Shown in pieces: positions 7,835 through 15,123 of a DNA stretch of 24,005 nt; positions within the stretch are counted from its first letter, which is position 1; every line of letters starts with the position of its first letter. Both the position numbers and the translations under genes were made by a program. The notes under the pieces are model-generated. The model was given only the letters and a program-made list of their open reading frames with translations, made no database searches and was not told where the DNA came from. Source of the DNA: Odoribacteraceae bacterium (lineage in GTDB: Bacteria > Bacteroidota > Bacteroidia > Bacteroidales > Marinifilaceae); NCBI GenBank assembly GCA_031279175.1, contig JAITJA010000112.1, positions 1-24,005 on the forward strand. Reading direction: 5' to 3'.

Positions 7835-7860
7835 GGTACACGATATTTAAGATGTTTCAT
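7831..7860 (-). other. Nine-codon leader ORF overlapping the next start codon
   Basis: On the minus strand an ATG at 7860 opens MKHLKYRVP and a TGA stop that overlaps the downstream ATG as ATGA. Its first 11 bases (ATGAAACATCT) duplicate the start of the main gene, 26 bp away. It could be a decoy or coupled translation start, or just a small duplication. Confidence 0.4.
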
Positions 7861-7877
7861 GATGCAAGCATTAAAGA

Positions 7878-7909
7878 GGGCCGCGGACGACAAGACACAT
7901 CCGCGGCCC
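7878..7909 (-). terminator. Terminator after susD
   Basis: GGGCCGCGGA (7878-7887) pairs perfectly with TCCGCGGCCC (7900-7909) across a 12-base loop. On the minus strand it begins 10 bases after the susD stop and is followed by TCTTTAAT. It should end or attenuate transcription of the sigma-fecR-susCD unit before the next gene. Confidence 0.8.
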
Positions 7910-7919
7910 GGTGATTAGG

Positions 7920-9455
7920 TCAGTACTTGTTCTGCTCGATCATCCCGTCACTGCTGATCAGCTCCGTGTTGGGGATGGGGACGGCGTATCGTCTCGAGCC
8001 GGCCGGGAGGGTATAAGTTACCGGTGGCTCGGAGGACTGCACGGCCGACGAGGTGTAAGGGAAGAAATAACGGGAAAGCGCGACGTCATCAAACGTGTCG
8101 GCGTTGGTATTCAGTCGCCGGATATCCGCCCAGCGACGAGAGAAAGGCATTTCGCGGCGGCGTTCCTCGAGGATCTTCGCGACAGCCTCCTCTCGCGTGG
8201 AGGCGGAGAGATTGATCCTGCTCGCGGGCAGTGAACTATCCAGGCGTTTCGCCCGGAGGAGATTGACGGTAGTCATGGCCCCGGAGAGATCGCCGGCGCG
8301 GGCAAGGCACTCGGCCTTCGTGAGCAGCATCTCGGCGACAGTCGGCCCGGAAGGGATGCGATCCTTGAAGAAGAACACGTACCCCGGGTATTCGTAAGAG
8401 GGCGAAGTCATCCCCCGGTCGTAAGAGTATCCCTCGACGACGTGGTAGCGGTAGCGGAGATCCATCGTGTCGCGCCCGTAGAGATCAAGCAACTCGGGGC
8501 TGGGGACGTACCACCACGACTCGTGATAGAGGAGGCGGAAGTAATAAAACTCCTTCCACCCGAGCATGTCTGTAAGGTCCGTCTGGTTGTCGTGAGTGTA
8601 CGGGAACTTGAGGTAGACGACTTTCCGCTTGTCCGGGTCGTTGGGATCGATGGTATACGCGGTAGGTGCTCGCTCGGAGTAATGCATCCCGGTATTATAA
8701 TCCACGAGATCATTGTAGATGGCGAGGGCGTCGTTGGCGTACGCGAGCGCCTTCTCGTAATCGTTGCGCCCGAGCCAGTAGCGCGCGGCGAGCGCCTTGG
8801 CTGCCCCGGCATTCCCTCGCCAGTGGCGTACGCGGCCGTTCTGCACGAGTGGGACGGTGATCTTGAGCGCCTCCTCGAGATCCTCCTCGATGAGGGCGTA
8901 AGTATTCTCGAGATTATCGCGAGTGGACGTCTCCTCGAACGATGTAGAGCGTTTCAGGGGCAACCCCACCTCGTCACGGGTATTCTCGTCGAGCGGCAGG
9001 CAATACTTGTTGACCAGCTCCAGGTAATCGTAAGCCCGGATGAGGTGCGCCTCGGCCTTCAACGCCGCCTTTACATCGGCGTCGCCGGAGACCTTCTCCA
9101 GGTTTTGTAGTACCATGTTCGCGTTAAAGATCTTCCGGAATTGTCCCGACCAGAAGGCGAGCCTACCGTCGAAGGGGAGGTTGGGGATATCCCACGTGTA
9201 ATACTCGACGGCGGCCATCGAGAAGTTGGAGGCGCGGGCGAGGAACAACTCCACGGGCAACCCGTAGTCGTCAGTGCCGTAGACCGAGTTGCGATCGGCC
9301 ATCTGGTAGAAAGTGGAGTAGTTGCCGAGCAGCGCGTCGAGTTGATCGGTGGTAGAGACGACGAGCGACGAGGTCTTTGAAGGCGGCTGGTCGAGGAAAT
9401 CGTTACACGCGATCGCGCCGGTCAGCCCCAGGAGGATGAATATATACTTTTTCAT
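7920..9455 (-). CDS. SusD/RagB family nutrient-binding lipoprotein
   Basis: A 511-residue outer-membrane lipoprotein. The signal peptide ends in a lipobox GAIAC with C17 as the lipidated residue, followed by NDFLDQPPS, the usual start of mature SusD proteins. The middle contains the TPR-like helices of the SusD fold (for example AEAHLIRAYDYLELVNKY). The C-terminal half shows LLTKAECLARAGDLSGAMTTVNLLRAKRL, a standard SusD segment, and ERRREMPFSRRWADIRRLN. It sits on the cell surface as a lid over the SusC channel. The gene starts 12 bp after the susC stop. The substrate cannot be read from the sequence; no glycoside hydrolase, peptidase or lyase accompanies the pair. Confidence 0.95.
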   Translation of the reverse strand: MKKYIFILLGLTGAIACNDFLDQPPSKTSSLVVSTTDQLDALLGNYSTFYQMADRNSVYGTDDYGLPVELFLARASNFSMAAVEYYTWDIPNLPFDGRLAFWSGQFRKIFNANMVLQNLEKVSGDADVKAALKAEAHLIRAYDYLELVNKYCLPLDENTRDEVGLPLKRSTSFEETSTRDNLENTYALIEEDLEEALKITVPLVQNGRVRHWRGNAGAAKALAARYWLGRNDYEKALAYANDALAIYNDLVDYNTGMHYSERAPTAYTIDPNDPDKRKVVYLKFPYTHDNQTDLTDMLGWKEFYYFRLLYHESWWYVPSPELLDLYGRDTMDLRYRYHVVEGYSYDRGMTSPSYEYPGYVFFFKDRIPSGPTVAEMLLTKAECLARAGDLSGAMTTVNLLRAKRLDSSLPASRINLSASTREEAVAKILEERRREMPFSRRWADIRRLNTNADTFDDVALSRYFFPYTSSAVQSSEPPVTYTLPAGSRRYAVPIPNTELISSDGMIEQNKY

Positions 9456-9467
9456 GGTGATTGTTTT

Positions 9468-12400
9468 TTAGAATTGAAGTTTGAGGCCCAGCGTGTAGTT
9501 GGGACTTGGTTTCACGCTTCCTTCCGGGAACTCGGGATCCTCGTTGAAGCGATTCTTGTAGATGGAGAAGGCGTTCGTGACCTGTCCGTAGAACTGGCAG
9601 CGGTTAACGCCTATCTTGTCGAGGAGCGCGCGGGGGGCGTCATACGAGAGCATGATCTCCCGCATCCGGAGGTGGGCGGCGCTCTCGACGAGATAATCCA
9701 GGTACTGGTGGAAGCGATCCCAGAAATAGTAACGGCTTTCTATCGGGCCATTCATCGGGAGCGGGGAAATCTTGGCAGGATCCCCGTTCAGCACCTCGCC
9801 GAGCTTGCTGTTCGGGAGCACGCGCCCTCCCCACATGGGCGGGTAGTCAAAGCCCTGGCGACGGAACACGTGCCCGAACTTGCCGGTAAGGATAAACGAG
9901 AAGTTAAAGTCGCGCACCTTGAAGTTGTTCGAGAAGCCGAGCAACCAGGGGGCGACTTGCGTGCCTGAGTTGACGACAAAATCCCGCCCGTCACCGGGAG
10001 GCCATGCCCCGTAATCGTAGAAATCCGTGCCGGCGCCCTTGATCTTGGGTTGCCAGTTGGGGGACTCTTCCGTGCCATCGTTAAACACGCCGGCGTAGAC
10101 GTAACTCCAGAGCGTGTTGGCGTTATACCCCTCGCGGTAGGCGGCGGTCACGCCACTCATGCCGATCAACTCGTATCCCTGGTAGCTACTCTTGAAGAGC
10201 CTGGTGATCTTGTTGTGATTGTAAGAGAAGTTCAGGTTACCCGTCCACGTGACGTTACGCGCGATGGTCTGCACGGTAGATAACTCCACCTCGAAGCCGC
10301 GGTTGAGCATCTCTCCCATGTTAAGCCTTTGCGATGTAGTCCCGTTGATGGCGGGGATCGACATGCTCGCGATGAGATCCTTGCTCACCTTATTATACAC
10401 GTCGATTTTGCCGGACAGCTGTCGCGAGAAGAGGGAGTAGTCGAGGCCGATGTTCAGCGTTCCGGTCTTTTCCCAGCGCAAAGTCGGGTTGCCGTAGCTG
10501 CTGATAGAAGCCAGGCGCTCGTTCGTGTAGATATTGGGCGTGGAACCGAGGCTGACGAGGGGTCGGAAGGCGGTAGTCTTGTCCACGTTCCCGTTGTAGC
10601 CGTAGGTGACGCGGAGGTTGAGGCGATCCACCCACTCGAGGGGCTGCATGAAGGCCTCTTCCGCCAGTTGCCAGCTGGCCCCGGCCGACCAGAAGGGCGC
10701 GTAGCGGTAGGCGGGATCGTCGGTGATGAGGTTCGACGCGTCGGTACGCGCGCTACCGGAGAGGGTATATTTCCCGTCGAAGGTGTAGGCGGCATTCCCG
10801 TAGAGAGAGAAAAAGCGGTCGGTGGCATAGCTATACGTGTTGACGTAAGAGAAGGTCTGGTTGCTGCCCGACCAGTTCTTTATTTGCAAGTTGGTGGCGC
10901 TGCCCCCGGGGCCGTTCGGGAACGTACCGACGGAGAGCGTGACGTCATTATAGCCGTAGGTGCGGGGATGACCGAAGGTCTCGCTCACGCGGTCGCTGAC
11001 CTCCGACCCGGCGACGAGGTTCACCTCGTGCTTATCGTTAAAGGAGCGTTGGAAGTTAAGCTGGTTACGGAAATACCATACCCGGGTCTGCACGCGCGAC
11101 TGGTCGAGGAAACCACCCTTGGGGAGGTTCAGCGTGATCGCGTCCGTGTTAACGTCCCACGTGACGGCCTGGTTCACGGCAGAGCGCACGGTGAAACTCT
11201 CCTCGGAGTAGAACGAGCGATTGAAGGTATAGATATTCTCGTGCTGCACCTTGCTATCGATAGAAAGCCCGTCGATCAACTTGAACGTGAGACCGGCCTG
11301 CACGCGGGCGGAGATGGTCTTCACGGTGATGTCGCGGCTCTCCGTCTCGGTGATGGGATTATACGTCCAGTCGGCATACGGGAACTTTTCCGTCGGCACG
11401 TACCGCTCCAGGTTCGGGCTGTAATAGGTATTCGCGATGGCGGCCCTGCTCCCGTCGGGATTCACGAGCATCTCGTAGGGAGCGATTGCCGGTATGCCGG
11501 TGCTATTGCTCGCGGCGAGATTGTGGATATAATTCCCGGAGAAGTTAAACGTCAGCCACGGGAAGAGATGCACGCTCGTCTTGTAGCCGGCGGAGATCTT
11601 GTAATAATCGTTTCCCTTCAGGTAGGCGTCATTCTTCTCGTACATCAGGGAGAGCATGTTATTCATTCGCTCGTTGGCGCTTGACACGTTGAGGTTATAC
11701 TGTCGCGTGAAGGGATTCTGCAAGATATACTTCTTGATCTGCTCGTTGTTATCGAACTTCTTCACGGCCTCGATACGCTTGTCTCGTTCTTGTTCGGAGA
11801 TATAGCCGAAGTAGTGTTCGAGGAGCGCCTCCTGCACGGGAGAGTACGAGCCGTGGCTGAAGCGCGTGTCGCTGACCATGCTTGCCGACCAGCTATTAAA
11901 GGAGATCTTCTCGTACTCGATAAACTCCTCCGTCGAGGGTTGCGACCGGGCGTACGCGAGGTCGATCTTCGGGGCATACTTCAATGACGCCGTCAGCTCG
12001 ACGTTCACGCCTCCCTTTCCCGTTCCCCTTTTCCCGCGCTTGGTGGTGATAACGATCACGCCGTTAGCGGCACGCGCTCCCCAGATCGAGGCGGCGGCGG
12101 CATCCTTCAAGATGTGGATCGTCTCCACGTCGTTCGGGTTAATGTCCCTGAAGTTACGTTCCACGGCGAAACCATCGACGACCACCAGCGGTTCGTTGCC
12201 GGTAGCGTCCAGGCGCGTCTGCCCGCGGATCTCGAATGTCGGGTCACCGTTCACGTCCAACCGGGCATTGACGCCGGAGACCGTCCCGACGAGGGCGGTG
12301 GCGATGTTGGAGGTTGGCTTATCGACGTGCCGCGTGTCGATGATGTCGAAAGCACCGGTAGCCCGCTCCCTGGAGATGACCTGGTATCCCGTGACGACAA

Positions 12401-13040
12401 CCTCGCCGAGGGCCTCGTCGGAAAATTCGAGCGTGATCGAGAGGTTCGATTGCTCGCCGATCGTCACCTCGCGGGTTGTCATCCCAATGAACGAGAAGCG
12501 GAGGACAAGCGAGGGATCGGCCGGGACGACGATCTCGAAACGCCCGTCGCGGTCGGTGGCCACGCCGACGGTCGTCCCCTTGACAACCACGTTAACGCCG
12601 GCCAGCGGCTTGTTTTCCTTGTCGTGCACGACCCCGCGCACCGGTCTTGTCGCGACGCGTTGCTGCTGGTAGAGGGGCGCGCCCTTCACGATGACGATCA
12701 CGTCGTCATGCATCTTGTAGGATAATCCTTTCTTGTGCAACACCCGTTCGAGCACGCCGGGTAACTCCTCGTCCAGCGTGACGATGCTCACCGTCCCCAC
12801 TCCCTCGCACAGCCCCGAGGGACAGATAAAGTAGAGGCCGGTTTGCTCGTTAATGCTCTTGAAAAACTCCTCGAGGGTCACCCCGTCGAGCGTCAATGAT
12901 ACTTTCGCGTGTTGCGAGTAGACCGTCGCCGAGAGCGGCAGGCAGCACGCGAAGAGAAAGAGGAAATTAAAGCGAATCATACGCCTTAGCTTCCGTTGCC
13001 CCTTGAGTAGGGCCGACTTAAACATCCGTTTCTTTTCCAT
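9468..13040 (-). CDS. SusC/RagA family TonB-dependent transporter with STN domain
   Basis: A 1190-residue outer-membrane TonB-dependent transporter. A long N-terminal signal ends near residue 43 (VYSQ). An STN signalling domain covers about 51-119, a carboxypeptidase-regulatory-like domain 132-205 (RGVVHDKENKPLAGVNVVVKG), and a TonB-box-like EVVVTGY 213-219. The plug follows (LVVVDGF, VETIHILKDAAAASIWGARA, NGVIVITTKRG), then the beta barrel ending in LGLKLQF with the terminal phenylalanine needed for barrel assembly. The STN domain is the part that in this family contacts a FecR anti-sigma factor, and one is encoded next door. The STN domain holds C73 and C78, unusual for this position. The start at 13040 gives an extended basic N-region; M6 and M21 are alternatives. 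Confidence 0.96.
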   Translation of the reverse strand: MEKKRMFKSALLKGQRKLRRMIRFNFLFLFACCLPLSATVYSQHAKVSLTLDGVTLEEFFKSINEQTGLYFICPSGLCEGVGTVSIVTLDEELPGVLERVLHKKGLSYKMHDDVIVIVKGAPLYQQQRVATRPVRGVVHDKENKPLAGVNVVVKGTTVGVATDRDGRFEIVVPADPSLVLRFSFIGMTTREVTIGEQSNLSITLEFSDEALGEVVVTGYQVISRERATGAFDIIDTRHVDKPTSNIATALVGTVSGVNARLDVNGDPTFEIRGQTRLDATGNEPLVVVDGFAVERNFRDINPNDVETIHILKDAAAASIWGARAANGVIVITTKRGKRGTGKGGVNVELTASLKYAPKIDLAYARSQPSTEEFIEYEKISFNSWSASMVSDTRFSHGSYSPVQEALLEHYFGYISEQERDKRIEAVKKFDNNEQIKKYILQNPFTRQYNLNVSSANERMNNMLSLMYEKNDAYLKGNDYYKISAGYKTSVHLFPWLTFNFSGNYIHNLAASNSTGIPAIAPYEMLVNPDGSRAAIANTYYSPNLERYVPTEKFPYADWTYNPITETESRDITVKTISARVQAGLTFKLIDGLSIDSKVQHENIYTFNRSFYSEESFTVRSAVNQAVTWDVNTDAITLNLPKGGFLDQSRVQTRVWYFRNQLNFQRSFNDKHEVNLVAGSEVSDRVSETFGHPRTYGYNDVTLSVGTFPNGPGGSATNLQIKNWSGSNQTFSYVNTYSYATDRFFSLYGNAAYTFDGKYTLSGSARTDASNLITDDPAYRYAPFWSAGASWQLAEEAFMQPLEWVDRLNLRVTYGYNGNVDKTTAFRPLVSLGSTPNIYTNERLASISSYGNPTLRWEKTGTLNIGLDYSLFSRQLSGKIDVYNKVSKDLIASMSIPAINGTTSQRLNMGEMLNRGFEVELSTVQTIARNVTWTGNLNFSYNHNKITRLFKSSYQGYELIGMSGVTAAYREGYNANTLWSYVYAGVFNDGTEESPNWQPKIKGAGTDFYDYGAWPPGDGRDFVVNSGTQVAPWLLGFSNNFKVRDFNFSFILTGKFGHVFRRQGFDYPPMWGGRVLPNSKLGEVLNGDPAKISPLPMNGPIESRYYFWDRFHQYLDYLVESAAHLRMREIMLSYDAPRALLDKIGVNRCQFYGQVTNAFSIYKNRFNEDPEFPEGSVKPSPNYTLGLKLQF

Positions 13041-13109
13041 ACGTTTGAAAATTATTTATTCGTAAAACCGGGGGGGCTACATCCAACGAATTGTCCCCTT
13101 CCCTTTTCT

Positions 13110-14234
13110 TTAGTACAACGTCACGTGGTTTTCGCGGATCACGTAATCGACCTCGCCGGTCTTCCTCAGCAGTTCGAGGAACGCGTTGATGTGTTCGTAT
13201 CGCTTTAGGTGACCGCTGAACGGGAGCTTCCGGAGGCGCTCGTCGCCGTAGCTGACAGAGCACGCGTACCACCGCGACAGGTCGGTCATGATCTCCTCCA
13301 GCGGTTTCCGGTTAAAGATAAAAAGGCCATCCTTCCAGCCCACGTGCTCGCGAATGTCCACCCTGGCACGCGTCACCTCGCCGGAGGACAGCGCGATCAC
13401 CTGTTCGCCGGGCGACAACACCTCCTCGCGGTCGAAACCCGCGTAGCGGATCTTCCCCGAGACGAGTGTAGCGGACAAACGCTCGTCGTCGTAGGCGCGA
13501 ACGGCGAATGACGTGCCCGTCGCGATGACCTCTCCCAGGCGCGCGCGGACGATGAACGGCCGGCTATCCGGGGCCACCTCGAGGTAGACCTCTCCTTCCA
13601 CGATCACGACGCGCTCGCGGCTATTGAACTTCACGGGGTAAGTCAATCGCGTGTCGGCGTTGACCCATGCCATCGTCCCGTCCTCGAACGAGATGCAGCA
13701 CTCGCCGCCCGTCGGGACGATCAGCTCGTTCTCCACCATTTCGCCGTCTTGCCCGGGCGTGTAGGCGATCTTCCCCTTCTCGTAGGAGAGGCGAGTGCCA
13801 CCGCGTTCCGCGATCTCGGCGGGTTGATCCGATAGCGCCACCACCTCTCCGCTTGCCAGCCGCACGAGCGCCTGGCCGTGGCCGGGAGGGATGACCGCCT
13901 CCTCGCGGGGGGGCGTCGCGTTGCCGGTCGGCGCGAACAAAAGGTAGAGCGAGAAGCCCAACACCAGGCAGGCGGCAACGCCCGAGGCAGCGACGAGCCT
14001 TCCCCGTTGCCACAATCCCGAGCGGCGCTTGAACTTCGCCAGCGCCGGTCGCCACGGGAAATAGGCTTCCAGCTCGATCCCCTCGTGAAGCAGATCGTGC
14101 CGGATCAACTCGTCGTATACTTCTTTCAGGCGCTTGTCGCGGAGCACCCGTTCCAGCTCCTCCTGCTCGCTCGTTGATAGCTTGCCGAGGTAAGAATTCT
14201 TGAATAGCGTGATAACGCGCGTGAAGTCGTCCAT
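13110..14234 (-). CDS. FecR family anti-sigma factor with DUF4974 domain
   Basis: A single-pass inner-membrane anti-sigma factor of 374 residues from the ATG at 14234. The cytoplasmic N-terminal part (1-80) would bind the sigma factor. One membrane helix lies at about 81-101 (ACLVLGFSLYLLF). The periplasmic FecR domain follows, with ELIVPTGGECCISFEDGT and MAWVNADTRLTYPVKF, and the C-terminal DUF4974/STN-like domain (about 300-372) begins GLFIFNRKPLEEIMTDLSRW. It relays the state of the SusC STN domain to the sigma factor. I chose the ATG at 14234 because AAAAAAGAG precedes it and it matches the usual short N-terminus. A GTG at 14303 overlapping the sigma stop would add 23 residues without a ribosome-binding site. 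Confidence 0.93.
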   Translation of the reverse strand: MDDFTRVITLFKNSYLGKLSTSEQEELERVLRDKRLKEVYDELIRHDLLHEGIELEAYFPWRPALAKFKRRSGLWQRGRLVAASGVAACLVLGFSLYLLFAPTGNATPPREEAVIPPGHGQALVRLASGEVVALSDQPAEIAERGGTRLSYEKGKIAYTPGQDGEMVENELIVPTGGECCISFEDGTMAWVNADTRLTYPVKFNSRERVVIVEGEVYLEVAPDSRPFIVRARLGEVIATGTSFAVRAYDDERLSATLVSGKIRYAGFDREEVLSPGEQVIALSSGEVTRARVDIREHVGWKDGLFIFNRKPLEEIMTDLSRWYACSVSYGDERLRKLPFSGHLKRYEHINAFLELLRKTGEVDYVIRENHVTLY

Positions 14235-14299
14235 CTCTTTTTTCCGTAATAATGGACGAGCGCGCGTTTGGTATGAATCTCGCGCGGGAAAAATCCCGG

Positions 14300-14857
14300 T
14301 CACCAGGGTTTCAGCGGGAAATAGATAAAGATCAAGAAATACATCTTGCCCAGTCGTTCTCTCAGGTGCGCCAGGGCCAGTCGTTTTTGCGTTTTCACCG
14401 TGTGGATCGTGATCCCGAGCTGTTCGGCGATCTCTTTTCCCGGGAGGCCCTCGAGGGCGAGCTGCATGATTTTCCCCCGTTGTCCCGGCATCTCGTCGAT
14501 GGCGGCCCGGAGCTTCCTCACCAGCTCTTCCCGGATAGAGAAGGCCAGGTCGTCTTCTCTCCCGCCGAACTCCTGTTGCACGCGGGAGAGATGCGCCTCG
14601 TGTAGCCCCCGCGTCCTGAGAAACTGCACGGAATTAAGGTACACCGAGCGATAGAGGTAGCTATTAAACTCTCGTCCTTCTTGGAAGGAGTGCCCGGAGC
14701 GCCAGATATTGATGAGCGTGTCCTGCACGATATCCTCGGCACTGTCGCGATCTCTCACGATCCGGTAAACGTACGTGCAGAGCGAGGCATAATATTCCCT
14801 GTAAAGATGTTCCCAGGCCTTCCTCTCCTTCTTGTTTAATGCCGCGAGGTATTCCAT
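14300..14857 (-). CDS. ECF sigma-70 factor of the SusCD locus
   Basis: A 185-residue sigma factor starting MEYLAALNKKER. Region 2 is at about 18-70 (YVYRIVRDRDSAEDIVQDTLINIW). Region 4 is at about 115-170, with LPGKEIAEQLGITIHTVKTQ as the helix-turn-helix. An unusual hydrophobic tail (YFLIFIYFPLKPW) ends the protein. It heads the order sigma, FecR, SusC, SusD, the standard arrangement for surface signalling: substrate passing through SusC relieves FecR and lets the sigma factor drive susCD. The longer frame from 14944 is rejected because the exact -7 element TACATTTG at 14881-14888 places transcription start downstream of it. Confidence 0.93.
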   Translation of the reverse strand: MEYLAALNKKERKAWEHLYREYYASLCTYVYRIVRDRDSAEDIVQDTLINIWRSGHSFQEGREFNSYLYRSVYLNSVQFLRTRGLHEAHLSRVQQEFGGREDDLAFSIREELVRKLRAAIDEMPGQRGKIMQLALEGLPGKEIAEQLGITIHTVKTQKRLALAHLRERLGKMYFLIFIYFPLKPW

Positions 14858-14880
14858 GATGCAAAATTTAGTTCTTGCTA

Positions 14881-14888
14881 CAAATGTA
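14881..14888 (-). promoter_or_regulatory. -7 element of the sigma-fecR-susCD unit
   Basis: Minus-strand TACATTTG is an exact match to the Bacteroidetes -7 element TAnnTTTG and lies 23 bp before the sigma ATG. The -33 region is GC-rich and has no TTTG, so the promoter may be weak or need an activator. Confidence 0.5.
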
Positions 14889-14972
14889 ATATAATTTCTT
14901 GCTGGCGCGCGCCTGGCGAGAAGGAAGCGACAACCCGCCTGCACGTGCCGGGTTAGATGGCGCGATGCTGTA

Positions 14973-14997
14973 TTTCCTGCCCCGGACGGGTAGGAAA
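14973..14997. other. Interrupted palindrome in the divergent intergenic region
   Basis: TTTCCT (14973-14978) pairs with AGGAAA (14992-14997), and inside it CCCG pairs with CGGG. No T-run follows on either strand that would make it a good terminator. It lies between the divergent sigma and murF-alr genes and could be an operator. The rest of 14889-15123 shows no gene and no convincing murF promoter box. Confidence 0.35.
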
Positions 14998-15123
14998 GTC
15001 GCGCCGCGCTGTCCGGTCATTTATTCCGGGGAAAAGCGTATGTTCGCGAAAAATAATGAAACCGAATCCAGCGATTTGCTTTATGAATAACAGGCGGACT
15101 TTTTACTTTACATCATATCCTTT

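Noticed and set aside
10329..11684. Plus-strand open frame of 451 codons
   Set aside because: Antisense to susC, whose protein matches its family over the whole length; the plus frame has no recognisable domain.
14235..14303. Upstream GTG start for the FecR gene
   Set aside because: It overlaps the sigma stop but has no ribosome-binding site, and the added 23 residues do not resemble the family; the ATG at 14234 has AAAAAAGAG before it.
14858..14944. Longer N-terminus for the SusCD-locus sigma factor
   Set aside because: The added 29 residues are unlike sigma factors and the exact -7 element at 14881-14888 lies inside the extension.
14932..14954. AACCCG...CGGGTT hairpin as a terminator
   Set aside because: The stem is only six pairs, no T-run follows on either strand, and it lies in a divergent region where no terminator is needed.
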